Source of the DNA: Myroides guanonis
Lineage (GTDB): Bacteria > Bacteroidota > Bacteroidia > Flavobacteriales > Flavobacteriaceae
Direction: 5' to 3'
Assembly: GCF_900114085.1 (NCBI RefSeq)
Contig: NZ_FORU01000002.1
Location: 186,001-250,000, forward strand
Length of the DNA stretch: 64,000 bases
Shown here: positions 33,044 to 42,182 of the stretch, one piece after another
Position numbering within the stretch: the first letter of the stretch is position 1
Layout of the letters: each line of letters begins with the position of its first letter
Notes under the pieces: model-generated
Databases searched by the model: none
Seen by the model: only the letters and a program-made list of their open reading frames with translations
Told to the model about the DNA's origin: nothing
Position numbers and translations under genes: made by a program

Positions 33044-35320
33044 ATGAACAAACTAAACATTTATCTTATCCTATCTTACTGTCTATTTTTGTTTCCGTCT
33101 TTCGGAGTCGCACAACAAATAAAAGGCAATGTGTATTCGAACGAAAAACCTCTACCATTCGCATCTATATCAGTAGAGAAAACTAACATTGGAGTCCTAA
33201 CAGATGAAAATGGTTTTTATGAACTCTCTTTGAACACAGTCCAACCTGAAACCGATTCAATTATAATTAAAGTCGAATATGTAGGCTACAAAGCAAAATT
33301 CCATAAAATAATACTTACAGAAATCAATAGTTCAAACTTAAATTTTCAACTACAAGAAGACGACAACATGGATGAAATTGTAATTTCAACGAGTCTAAAA
33401 CCAATACTAAAATCTGACTCTGCTATACCTATAGAGATATACACACAAAAGTTTTTTCAAAAAAATCCATCTGCAAATCTATTCGAAGGTCTTCAACTAG
33501 TTAACGGTGTCCAACCTCAACTCAATTGTAATGTTTGCAATACCGGAGATATCCATATCAACGGAATGGAAGGCGCATATACAATGATACTCATTGACGG
33601 AATGCCTATTATATCATCTCTTGCCTCTGTCTATGGAATGAGTGGAATTCCTATGTCAATGATAGAACGAGTAGAAATTGTTAAAGGACCTGCCTCATCA
33701 TTGTATGGTACAGAAGCCATGGGAGGAATTATCAATATCATTACAAAAAAAACAGATACTTCTCCTATATTCAGTATGGACCTTTTTTCAACCTCTTGGC
33801 TAGAACACAATCTAGACCTTACAACCAAATTTAATGCTGGAGAAAAAACTCAAAGCCTTCTAGGTATTAACTACTTCAAGTTTGGAGAACGCTACGACAA
33901 AAACGAGGATGGCTTTACAGATGTTACACAACAAAACAGAATCTCTATTTTTAATAAATGGGACTTTGAAAGAAAACAAAACAGAATTGTAAATTTAGCA
34001 ATGCGTTATCTGTATGAAGATCGTTGGGGAGGACAAACAAATTGGGATAGAAAAGAACACCGAGGAAGTGATGAAATATATGCTGAAAGCATTTTTACTA
34101 ATAGAGTAGAAGTAATAGGTCAATATCAACTACCAATTTCTCAAAAGATAATGACCCAATTCTCGTATAATTGGCATAATCAAAACTCTTTCTATGGAAC
34201 TGAATCATACCAAGCTAATCAACAAGTTGTTTTTGGACAAGCTTATTGGGATTCTCAATATAAAAACCATAGTTTATTATTAGGAACTTCATTTAAATAC
34301 ACCTACTACGATGATGACACTCGAGGCACGGGGATATATGATGAAAATGGAATTGTCAAAAATAAACCAATGAAGAAACCCATAATAGGAATATTTATTC
34401 AAGACCAATGGGAAATACACAAAAATCACACAATATTACTAGGTTACCGATTAGATTATGACAAAACACATCAGTTCATACACTCACCTAGATTAGCATA
34501 TAAATATATGCCAAACCCTCAAAATACAGTCCGATTAAGTATGGGGACAGGTTTTCGAGTAGTTAATGTCTTTACAGAAGACCACAGAGCCTTAACCGGT
34601 GCGAGAGAAGTTATTATCAATTCAGATTTAAAACCCGAAGAATCTTACAATGCAAATCTAAATTATGTTTTTACTACCCCCTTCTCTTTCGGGATGCTTA
34701 ATTTTGACATAACCGGATTCTACACTTATTTTACTAATAAAATTGATGCTGATACAGATACTGACCAAACAAAAATAGTATACAATAACCTAGACGGTTA
34801 TGCAGTTTCTAAAGGTATATCTATAAATTTAGAAGCTAAATTTGACATCCCCTTACGCCTATTAATTGGAGGAAGCTACATGGACGTATATCGCCAAGAA
34901 GAAAATATCAGAAAAACCTTATATCATGCGCCAAAATGGTCAGGTACCTTCTTAGCTAGCTATCATTTTAAAAATGGATGGAATTCTGACTTTACAGTAG
35001 ATTGGAAAGGCCCAATGCGATTACCGAGAGTAGATAATGATTACAGAAATGAATACTCCCCAACAATATTCTTAGCAAACGTACAACTAACAAAGACCTT
35101 TGTCAATGGTATAGAAGTATATGGGGGGGTCAAAAATATTTTTAATATACTTCCAAAGTCAGATGCAATAGCACGTTGGTGGGATCCATTCGGAGAACCA
35201 GGAAACGGAATAACACCTCCAGAAGGTAGAACAGATGTAATTTTTGAACCCAATGACTACAGCTACACTCCAATGCAAGGTTCGCGAGTTTTTCTAGGAA
35301 TCCGCTATGCTTTAAGATAA
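33044..35320 (+). CDS. TonB-dependent receptor, probably for a metal complex
   Basis: This 758-residue outer-membrane receptor begins with a signal peptide (MNKLNIYLILSYCLFLFPS, cleavage near GVAQQ), then a carboxypeptidase-regulatory-like domain, a plug (ILIDGMPI, IERVEIVKGPASSLYG, GGIINIITKK) and a FepA/CirA-like barrel ending in LGIRYALR. The plug contains a Cys-x2-Cys pair in NCNVCNTGDIHING. The start at 33044 gives a proper signal peptide; the 17 codons upstream cover the promoter and operator. Divergence from a DtxR-family gene suggests import of iron, heme or manganese compounds; the ligand cannot be told. Confidence 0.9.
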   Translation: MNKLNIYLILSYCLFLFPSFGVAQQIKGNVYSNEKPLPFASISVEKTNIGVLTDENGFYELSLNTVQPETDSIIIKVEYVGYKAKFHKIILTEINSSNLNFQLQEDDNMDEIVISTSLKPILKSDSAIPIEIYTQKFFQKNPSANLFEGLQLVNGVQPQLNCNVCNTGDIHINGMEGAYTMILIDGMPIISSLASVYGMSGIPMSMIERVEIVKGPASSLYGTEAMGGIINIITKKTDTSPIFSMDLFSTSWLEHNLDLTTKFNAGEKTQSLLGINYFKFGERYDKNEDGFTDVTQQNRISIFNKWDFERKQNRIVNLAMRYLYEDRWGGQTNWDRKEHRGSDEIYAESIFTNRVEVIGQYQLPISQKIMTQFSYNWHNQNSFYGTESYQANQQVVFGQAYWDSQYKNHSLLLGTSFKYTYYDDDTRGTGIYDENGIVKNKPMKKPIIGIFIQDQWEIHKNHTILLGYRLDYDKTHQFIHSPRLAYKYMPNPQNTVRLSMGTGFRVVNVFTEDHRALTGAREVIINSDLKPEESYNANLNYVFTTPFSFGMLNFDITGFYTYFTNKIDADTDTDQTKIVYNNLDGYAVSKGISINLEAKFDIPLRLLIGGSYMDVYRQEENIRKTLYHAPKWSGTFLASYHFKNGWNSDFTVDWKGPMRLPRVDNDYRNEYSPTIFLANVQLTKTFVNGIEVYGGVKNIFNILPKSDAIARWWDPFGEPGNGITPPEGRTDVIFEPNDYSYTPMQGSRVFLGIRYALR

Positions 35321-35342
35321 TTATCTCCAATTCAATAAAAAC

Positions 35343-35383
35343 AAGAATGACCTACAGTGAACAAAAAACAATAGGTCATTCTT
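35343..35383. terminator. Bidirectional hairpin between TonB receptor and glutamate synthase-like gene
   Basis: AAGAATGACCTA (35343-35354) pairs perfectly with TAGGTCATTCTT (35372-35383) around a 17-base A-rich loop. Its place between converging genes fits a shared terminator. Confidence 0.7.
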
Positions 35384-35409
35384 TAAAAACTAAATAATTC
35401 TTAAACGTT

Positions 35410-37050
35410 TCAATTAGATAGAGGTTTTCTAGCCCAAGCTAAGTTATCCCAATCTAAATTGTCAAAATTAGGAGTGAAAGATTCTGCACTACTAATAGCC
35501 ATAATAGTCTCAAACTGTTTTGCATAGGGTTCCTGCAGAAGACTACCATTAGGAATATAAGGATAACTATCTAAATATGTTAGCACCTTGTCAGGAGAAA
35601 TACGTCTTTGAATGTATACTCGATGAATGTCACTTGGGTGCTTCAATCCAGCTGCGGCCAATAATTCAGAAGCACTTTTGACTGTTTCATTATGAAAATT
35701 AGCAACCCTCTTCTTTTTATCCTCTACCACAAGTCCACGAACTAATTTTGGGTTTTGGGTTGCCACACCAGTAGGGCAAGTGTTTTTATTACACTCTAAA
35801 GCCTGTATACAACCTATTGCAATCATCATACCTCTAGCACTGTTACACATATCTGCACCCAAAGCAAAGTTTTTAACTAAATCAAATCCGTTTGTAACTT
35901 TTCCAGAAGCGATGATTTTAATATGCCTTTTCAAATCAAAACCAGTCAAAGCATCATATACAAAAGCTAGAGCGTTTCGAAGTGGCATACCTACATGATT
36001 AGAGAATTCTAAAGGTGCCGCTCCCGTTCCACCTTCACCACCATCAACAGTGATAAAGTCAGGATATATTTTCGTCTGAACCATTGCTTTACAAATAGCA
36101 ACAAACTCACTTTTATGTCCAATACACAATTTAAACCCTATTGGTTTTCCATCAGAAAGCTCCCTTAATTTTTTAATAAAAGCAACAAACTCCAAAGGAG
36201 TAGTAAAAGCAGAATGATAAGATGGTGAATCTACATTCTTACCAACTTCTACTAACCGAATACGCGCTATCTCTTCCGAAACCTTAGACCCTGGGAGCAT
36301 ACCTCCGTGCCCAGGTTTGGCTCCTTGAGATAATTTTATTTCGATCATTTTCACGGTAGGCAATATTGCCTTCTCCCTAAAAGCATCTGGATTAAAAGTA
36401 CCATCTGGGTAACGACAACCAAAATATCCAGTTCCGATTTGCCATATTAAATCTCCACCTCTAAGATGATGATCGCTTATTGAACCTTCTCCAGTATTAT
36501 GAGCAAAATTACCTAACAAAGCTCCTTCGTTAAATGCCATAATTGCGTTTTTACTCAAAGAACCATAACTCATTGCAGAAATATTATATACACTTGCTGA
36601 ATAAGGCTGCTTACAATCAGGACCTCCAACCAAAACACGAGGATCTGTGTCAATAGTTTTCATTGAGAGCGCCTTAATACTGTGATTAAGCCATTCATAA
36701 TTATTCTCATACACGTCCAACTGCGTCCCAAACGGAACTGTATCCATCTGTCTCTTGGCCCTTTGATAGATCACATTCCTATGGATACGACTAAAAGGTT
36801 TTCCATCTGTATCACTCTCCACAAAATACTGATAGATCTTTGGTCTTAAATCCTCCATCACATAACGAAGTCTTCCCCAAATAGGGAAATTACGCCTAAT
36901 AGCTCTAGGAGATTGATACACATCAAAAACTCCCAGCCCCACTAGCGGCAATACTAGAAGTAAGGTCCAAAGTATAGGTGACCACCAAAAACTCAAGGCA
37001 ACAATAGCTAACACAACCAAAGAGGCAGTTGTAACAAAGTTTAATCTCAT
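35410..37050 (-). CDS. FMN-binding glutamate synthase-like protein, membrane-anchored
   Basis: This 546-residue protein is related to the FMN and iron-sulfur core of glutamate synthase (GltB central domain). Two hydrophobic segments occupy about residues 5-42. The catalytic part shows AMSYGSLSKNAIMA, KPGHGGMLPG, VDGGEGGTGAAP and a cysteine cluster CNSARGMMIAIGCIQ and CNKNTCPTGVATQ that would hold a 3Fe-4S cluster. It lacks the glutaminase domain, so it is not a full glutamate synthase; family members of this form have no well-established reaction. It stands alone. Confidence 0.88.
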   Translation of the reverse strand: MRLNFVTTASLVVLAIVALSFWWSPILWTLLLVLPLVGLGVFDVYQSPRAIRRNFPIWGRLRYVMEDLRPKIYQYFVESDTDGKPFSRIHRNVIYQRAKRQMDTVPFGTQLDVYENNYEWLNHSIKALSMKTIDTDPRVLVGGPDCKQPYSASVYNISAMSYGSLSKNAIMAFNEGALLGNFAHNTGEGSISDHHLRGGDLIWQIGTGYFGCRYPDGTFNPDAFREKAILPTVKMIEIKLSQGAKPGHGGMLPGSKVSEEIARIRLVEVGKNVDSPSYHSAFTTPLEFVAFIKKLRELSDGKPIGFKLCIGHKSEFVAICKAMVQTKIYPDFITVDGGEGGTGAAPLEFSNHVGMPLRNALAFVYDALTGFDLKRHIKIIASGKVTNGFDLVKNFALGADMCNSARGMMIAIGCIQALECNKNTCPTGVATQNPKLVRGLVVEDKKKRVANFHNETVKSASELLAAAGLKHPSDIHRVYIQRRISPDKVLTYLDSYPYIPNGSLLQEPYAKQFETIMAISSAESFTPNFDNLDWDNLAWARKPLSN

Positions 37051-37368
37051 AATTTCATTTTATTACAGGGTTGATAAAAGAATAAAATAGATACTTCCAA
37101 ATTCTTCTTTATTCTGTGTGTATTTAACGCATTGTTACGAAGTTATAAAAATTCACTGATTATCGTGTCTTTTTAACAATGCTAATTTACAGAGAATCTT
37201 AAACCTCAATATTTTCACTCAGTTTTCATTAATTATACTGTAAGTGAATAATCTGAAAGTATTTATAAAGTAAGATAATCGTTTTTCATAAAACACAGAA
37301 ATAATGCAGATTACACTTTATATTTTGGACTTAATCGTTATATTTGTTTCCAAACTAAAAACAACAAT
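37051..37368. other. Intergenic region between divergent genes
   Basis: I see no gene here. The only clear signal is the TATATTTG promoter element at 37339-37346 facing the plus-strand membrane protein gene. Confidence 0.5.
37339..37346 (+). promoter_or_regulatory. Small membrane protein promoter, -7 element
   Basis: TATATTTG matches TAnnTTTG exactly, 22 bases before the ATG at 37369. Confidence 0.6.
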
Positions 37369-37791
37369 ATGTATAACATTGTAAAACAGGCGCATTCAGG
37401 TATCGCCTACCTTGCTTTAATTTTGTTAGCAGTAGCAGCTATTAGTGCTATCATTGGACTTGTTTCAAAAAGGGAATTTAAAGAAAGTGACCGCAAACTA
37501 GCATTATTTGCTTTGATTTTCACTCACCTTCAATTACTAGGAGGAATTATTCTTTATTTCGTATCTCCAGTAGTACAAGGTTTTGGAGTAGCGATGAAAG
37601 ATAGTACACTGAGACTTTATGCACTAGAGCATCCTTTAATGAATATCATCGCAGTGATATTAATTACAATTGCATGGTCAAAACATAAAAAAGCAACAGA
37701 GAGTTCTAAAAAATTCAAATTGTTTGCTATCCTATACACCCTAGGTTTAGTCTTGATTTTATCGAGAATTCCTTGGAATGTATGGCCATAA
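37369..37791 (+). CDS. Small four-helix membrane protein (cytochrome b-like annotation in relatives)
   Basis: This 140-residue protein has four hydrophobic helices (about 12-32, 44-66, 85-102 and 113-132). Histidines occur at the helix ends or inside (IVKQAHSGIAY, IFTHLQLLGG, LEHPLMNI), which is why similar flavobacterial proteins are sometimes called cytochrome b, but heme binding is not shown by the sequence. No partner gene is adjacent: a terminator follows and rlpA-type genes come next. Confidence 0.7.
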   Translation: MYNIVKQAHSGIAYLALILLAVAAISAIIGLVSKREFKESDRKLALFALIFTHLQLLGGIILYFVSPVVQGFGVAMKDSTLRLYALEHPLMNIIAVILITIAWSKHKKATESSKKFKLFAILYTLGLVLILSRIPWNVWP

Positions 37792-37800
37792 TAATATACA

Positions 37801-37834
37801 AAAGAGAGTCTAGTTTTTAGACTCTCTTTTTTTT
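37801..37834 (+). terminator. Terminator after the small membrane protein gene
   Basis: A 12-base-pair perfect stem AAAGAGAGTCTA (37801-37812) / TAGACTCTCTTT (37818-37829) is followed by more T. Confidence 0.9.
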
Positions 37835-37875
37835 GGCACTTATTTTGTAGAAAGTAAGTAATTAAAAATAAATCA

Positions 37876-38394
37876 ATGAAAGAATATACAGCACTAATTT
37901 GGATACTGAGTTTCTTGTTATTTTCGAGTTTCACTACCGATAAACAATGGAGAAAATCGGACACTACACCCACTATTGCAATAGATACTTTGGGACTTGT
38001 TACAGTAGGGAATAAACAATTTGATTCAAACAATACTATAGAAGATTCAATACAAGCTGTAGAAGAAATCAACGAAGAATTAGAATTGATTGCACCAGAA
38101 ACAAAAGCCTCTTACTATCATGACAAGTTTATAGGCAAGAAAACCGCTAGTGGATTAGTATTTGATAACAAAGCATATACCGCAGCTCATAAGACTCTAC
38201 CATTCGGAACAAAAGTAAAAGTAACTAATTTAAAAAACCTTAAATCAGTCATACTAACGATTACCGACCGGGGTCCATATACTAAAGGTAGAGAAATAGA
38301 TATTACCAAAAAAGCCTTTATGGAATTAGCAGAAAACAGAGGTCACGGTACACTTAATGTAAAAGTAGAACGCATTACTAATGAAGATAGTTAA
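37876..38394 (+). CDS. RlpA-family septal lytic transglycosylase-like protein, first copy
   Basis: This 172-residue exported protein has an N-terminal hydrophobic signal (about residues 5-20) and a double-psi beta-barrel RlpA domain from about residue 75. Visible family motifs are ASYYHDKFIGKKTASG, AAHKTLPFGTKVKVTN and ITDRGPY, with the histidine and aspartate expected at the active site of RlpA glycosidases. It has no SPOR domain. A second RlpA-type gene follows with a 14-base overlap. Confidence 0.88.
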   Translation: MKEYTALIWILSFLLFSSFTTDKQWRKSDTTPTIAIDTLGLVTVGNKQFDSNNTIEDSIQAVEEINEELELIAPETKASYYHDKFIGKKTASGLVFDNKAYTAAHKTLPFGTKVKVTNLKNLKSVILTITDRGPYTKGREIDITKKAFMELAENRGHGTLNVKVERITNEDS

Positions 38395-38794
38395 GTCACT
38401 TTCCCACAAAACTTTCATATTTATCCTGCCTCTAGTAGCAGCTTTCTGCATAATAACATCTTGCTCAAGCTCCAAACAGCATATATCAAATTCCAAAATT
38501 TACGAAAAGAAAGCCGTTGCAGTATATTATCACGATAAATACAATGGAAAACCGACCGCTTCTGGCGAATTATTCTCAAATAATAAATACACAGCAGCAC
38601 ACAAGACACTTCCTTTTGGCACAAAACTACGTGTAACCAATCTTGTAAATCAAAAATCTACAGAAGTCAAGGTAAATGATCGAGGACCATTTACCAAAGG
38701 GAGAGACATCGACCTAAGCAAAAAGGCTTTTATGGAGATAACAGACAGTAAAAGTAAGGGGGCTCTAGATGTAAAAATAGAAATCATCAAATAA
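38381..38794 (+). CDS. RlpA-family lipoprotein, second copy
   Basis: This 137-residue protein has a signal ending in a lipobox (about residues 25-29, IITSC) and an RlpA domain with YYHDKYNGKPTASG, AAHKTLPFGTKLRVTN and VNDRGPFTKGRDIDLSK. It is clearly similar along its whole domain to the preceding gene, so the pair arose by tandem duplication. It overlaps the upstream frame by 14 bases, suggesting coupled translation. One copy is predicted to be lipid-anchored and the other secreted or membrane-tethered. Confidence 0.88.
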   Translation: MKIVKSLSHKTFIFILPLVAAFCIITSCSSSKQHISNSKIYEKKAVAVYYHDKYNGKPTASGELFSNNKYTAAHKTLPFGTKLRVTNLVNQKSTEVKVNDRGPFTKGRDIDLSKKAFMEITDSKSKGALDVKIEIIK

Positions 38795-38796
38795 GA

Positions 38797-39264
38797 CTAC
38801 CAATTTTTAAACGGCTTTTTAGCTATAAACGAATTGTAATAGCGGTTGTCACCCGTTACCTCCTCACCTAGCCAAATTGGTTTTTCAAAAACCTCATCCT
38901 CGGCACTCAATTCAATTTCAGCGATTAGCAAGCCCTCATTAGCCCCGTGAAATACATCTATTTCAAAACAATGCTTTCCATGTGGAATAAGATAGCGAGT
39001 CTTGTCAATAATGTAATCTTCGCATATACTTAAAAGCTTCAAAGCTTCTTCAAAAGGTATCTCTTTTTCCCATTCCATTCTCGAAGTACCTGATTCATTG
39101 CTCTTTCCTTTAACAGTAATGTACCCTTTATCATCTTTCGTTCGAATACGAACCGTTCGTTCTGCAACTGAACTAAGATACCCTTGTTTTATAAGGTATT
39201 GATTGGTAGCCAGTTTAGTAATGTTGGTATTGTCAATCAGAAACTTTCTTTCGATTTCAATCAT
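38797..39264 (-). CDS. CYTH domain protein
   Basis: This 155-residue cytoplasmic protein starts MIEIERKFLI, the ExExK signature of the CYTH superfamily, and has the alternating charged strands of the triphosphate tunnel (VRIRTKDDKGYITVKG, MEWEKEIP). Bacterial members include inorganic triphosphatases and thiamine triphosphatase; the substrate here is unknown. It is a single gene converging on the RlpA pair with 2 bases between stops. Confidence 0.9.
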   Translation of the reverse strand: MIEIERKFLIDNTNITKLATNQYLIKQGYLSSVAERTVRIRTKDDKGYITVKGKSNESGTSRMEWEKEIPFEEALKLLSICEDYIIDKTRYLIPHGKHCFEIDVFHGANEGLLIAEIELSAEDEVFEKPIWLGEEVTGDNRYYNSFIAKKPFKNW

Positions 39265-39346
39265 AGATTTTAAAATAATAGTGTAATTTTAATCCAAAAT
39301 AAGCAAATTAATACGAACTATTAAGAGTTTATCAATACTATTTCGG

Positions 39347-41428
39347 ATGAGATTAAGACAAAAGCAACAACCTATAGTAACAGTAGAGGAACTTTTTAGA
39401 AAATATATAATAAATGGCGAAGTTTATGCACAAGATGAGTTACTCTTTTTAATAGACCTCGTTCAAATTTTTAGACCAAAGAAAGTTAAAAATATAAAAC
39501 GGATATCTATTGAGGAATTGCTAACCTACTTAACTCAAAATCCTTCAGATTCATTAGCGTTTACAAAGTATTTAAAATCATTACTAGTAAACCGAAAGTT
39601 TAGCAGAATGATTTCGGATGCAGGTATTCTACAAGATTCTGATTTTATATATGAGATTAAAAAAAGACTCTCTGCAAAAATACTACCTTTTCAACCAGAT
39701 AAAGACACCTTTGAATATATCCTAAATCAAGTGTTTTATAAACATACTGATTCAGAATGGATTAATAAAATTCCAGAGGGACAGCTATTAAGTCTATTTG
39801 ATATATTACAATTCAACGATATTTTTAGCTCCACTAAGGACGAATCAATACTTGCTGAGCTAATGGCTTCTATGGGACTTATTACGCAACGTATGAGCGG
39901 TAGAGCTATGGAAAGTTATTTAATACGAATGGTACCTGAATACTCTCACTTCGAAAGTCCCTTTTTAGCATTTGAAAATGAGTTCCTTCTGATAGAACAC
40001 AACCTCAGACAAGGAAATATGCATTACATAACTCCTGAAGATTTAAACTACAAACAACTACTAATACTCCATAAACAATGCATCGACTTTGTAAATCAAG
40101 CTTTCAAAAATAGTTCCAAATATGGAATATCTTTAAAAGTTAATCAAAGTTTACTCCGCATTAGACAACAGCTACAACGAGTTAGGATTCTTTTATCATT
40201 ATTGGTCGTTTCCAATGAGCTTGACAAAAAGAAAAATTCAATCTATTTAGTATTGAAGCTAATAGAATATAATTGCTATAAAAATAATGTCACAAAATTA
40301 ATTGGAGAAAGCACCCAATTGATATCTTATGAAATTACACAGCATACTGCTAAAACTGGAGAACATTACATAACCAATACTGCTAAAGAATATTGGGATA
40401 TGTTTAAAACAGCAATGGGTGCCGGAGTAGTAGTAGGATTTCTTTGTGTTTTCAAAGTTCTACTATCAAAAGCTGACACAAGTGCTTTAGGATTTGCTTT
40501 CTTATACAGTTTAAACTACGCATTTGGATTCGTCTTAATATACCTATTAGGATTCACACTTGCAACCAAACAACCTGCAATGACTGCAGCTGCTTTAATA
40601 AAAGCAATTGAAGATGGAATGAAACAACATTTAAAAGTAAACGACGGGGACAAACACATTGCCTTTGCTAAATTGTTTGCTCGTTTATTTCGCTCACAGT
40701 TCATTGCGTTTATTGGTAACGTTATCCTAGCATTTCCTATTGCGTTATTAGTTGTATGGCTAATCGATATGGCTACCGGAATTAATATCGTCGATACGAA
40801 GTGGCATACATTATTAGAAGACTCAAGTCCAATACACTCACCTGGTTTATTACATGCCGCTATAGCTGGTGTATTTCTATTCCTTTCTGGATTAATTTCA
40901 GGTAGCGTAGCAAATAAACAAAAACACAACCGGGTTTACTATAGAATCCAAGAACATCCTTGGCTTAAACGTAACTTAGGAATTCGAAAAACAAAAAATA
41001 TAGCTAATTGGGTCGAAAATAAATGGCCAGGACTTATGTCGAATATATGGTTTGGTATATTTATGGGTAGTGCTAGCTCAATTGGTATATTTATAGGCTT
41101 AAATATAGATGTTCGTCACATTACTTTTGTAAGCGGAAATATTGCTCTAGGACTATATGGTGCCGATTTTGCAGTTAACAACTCTATGTTGATTTGGGCT
41201 TTTATTGGACTTTGGTCTTTTGGATTTGTTAACTTCATTGTAAGTTTCAGTCTTTCTTTAGGACTAGCGTTTAGATCTCGCAATATACCATGGACTGAAG
41301 TTTTTCCATTGATCCGTTCTATATGGATACATTTTAAAAACTTTCCTGCAGAGTTTTTCTTCCCTGTAAAAGGCTCCATGATTACAACGGAAAAAAAAGA
41401 AGAAGAAAAAGTAAAATCTGAAAATTAG
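39347..41428 (+). CDS. Gcr-type membrane protein (annotated site-specific recombinase family)
   Basis: This 693-residue protein belongs to the SpecificRecomb/Gcr family first named in Neisseria. The N-terminal half (to about 340) is soluble and helical; the rest has about seven membrane helices between residues 355 and 660. I see no integrase tyrosine-arginine set or serine recombinase motif, so a DNA recombinase role is doubtful and a membrane function is more likely. It is followed 8 bases later by a LytS-type kinase gene, with which it may be cotranscribed. Confidence 0.8.
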   Translation: MRLRQKQQPIVTVEELFRKYIINGEVYAQDELLFLIDLVQIFRPKKVKNIKRISIEELLTYLTQNPSDSLAFTKYLKSLLVNRKFSRMISDAGILQDSDFIYEIKKRLSAKILPFQPDKDTFEYILNQVFYKHTDSEWINKIPEGQLLSLFDILQFNDIFSSTKDESILAELMASMGLITQRMSGRAMESYLIRMVPEYSHFESPFLAFENEFLLIEHNLRQGNMHYITPEDLNYKQLLILHKQCIDFVNQAFKNSSKYGISLKVNQSLLRIRQQLQRVRILLSLLVVSNELDKKKNSIYLVLKLIEYNCYKNNVTKLIGESTQLISYEITQHTAKTGEHYITNTAKEYWDMFKTAMGAGVVVGFLCVFKVLLSKADTSALGFAFLYSLNYAFGFVLIYLLGFTLATKQPAMTAAALIKAIEDGMKQHLKVNDGDKHIAFAKLFARLFRSQFIAFIGNVILAFPIALLVVWLIDMATGINIVDTKWHTLLEDSSPIHSPGLLHAAIAGVFLFLSGLISGSVANKQKHNRVYYRIQEHPWLKRNLGIRKTKNIANWVENKWPGLMSNIWFGIFMGSASSIGIFIGLNIDVRHITFVSGNIALGLYGADFAVNNSMLIWAFIGLWSFGFVNFIVSFSLSLGLAFRSRNIPWTEVFPLIRSIWIHFKNFPAEFFFPVKGSMITTEKKEEEKVKSEN

Positions 41429-41435
41429 CAACACC

Positions 41436-42182
41436 GTGAGTCTTAGAATATATTTTGCATTAACAGTAATCATCCTACTAATTATCATAGGATATTTAAT
41501 TTATTTGTTAATAGGTTCCAATAGACAAAGAGTTCTTTATGAAAAAGAAAAACACCTATTTGATTCAAAACTAAAATATCTGCAATTAGAAACTTTAGAA
41601 TCTAGACTCGACCCACATTTATTTAAAAACATATTAAATTCTATTCAATCTCATGCGTATCAGACCTATTATGCATTAGATAAAATGGCAGGTGTCTTAG
41701 ATTACATTCTATATGACAGCCAGAAAAAATTAGTAAGCCTTCGAGAAGAACACGAATTTTCTCTACGACTCATCGATATAAATAAAATAAAATTAAGTCC
41801 ATTATTTGAATTACGTGTAAAATCTTTAATAGACGATGGAGACCCCTTATACGATCAATCACTAATTGCTCCATTACTTTGTGTTGAGTTAATAGAAAAT
41901 GCATTCAAACATGCAGATCTACAAAACAAAGATTCTTTCATATCGATATTGTTTGAGATAAAAAAAGGAACTTTTAATTTAATAGTAACCAACAAAATTT
42001 CAGGAAAGACAACATTAAAAAAAGAACATAGTGGTTTCGGATTAGAGGCCCTTTCTAAAAGATTAGAACTAATATATGGTCCTTATTTTAAATTAGAACG
42101 TTTCGTAAATGAAGACGTTTTCTCAATGCATTTAAAAATTCAACTCAATGATTTCAAAACTAAGATGCATACTCTTAGATGA
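41436..42182 (+). CDS. LytS/YehU-type sensor histidine kinase
   Basis: This 248-residue kinase starts with a GTG at 41436 and has one membrane helix (about residues 5-27) without any sensory domain. The phospho-acceptor region reads SRLDPHLFKNILNSIQ, the His-kinase (PF06580) box with Asp in place of the usual Asn before Pro-His. The N box is LIENAFKHAD and the G box GFGLEALSKRLE. It overlaps the response regulator gene by 35 bases. The lack of an input domain suggests that another membrane protein, perhaps the adjacent Gcr-type one, supplies the signal. Confidence 0.9.
   Translation: MSLRIYFALTVIILLIIIGYLIYLLIGSNRQRVLYEKEKHLFDSKLKYLQLETLESRLDPHLFKNILNSIQSHAYQTYYALDKMAGVLDYILYDSQKKLVSLREEHEFSLRLIDINKIKLSPLFELRVKSLIDDGDPLYDQSLIAPLLCVELIENAFKHADLQNKDSFISILFEIKKGTFNLIVTNKISGKTTLKKEHSGFGLEALSKRLELIYGPYFKLERFVNEDVFSMHLKIQLNDFKTKMHTLR

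Noticed and set aside
39347-41428. A site-specific recombinase implying a mobile element
   Set aside because: The family name is historical. No catalytic recombinase motif is visible, membrane helices fill the C-terminal half, and no repeats or attachment sites flank the gene.
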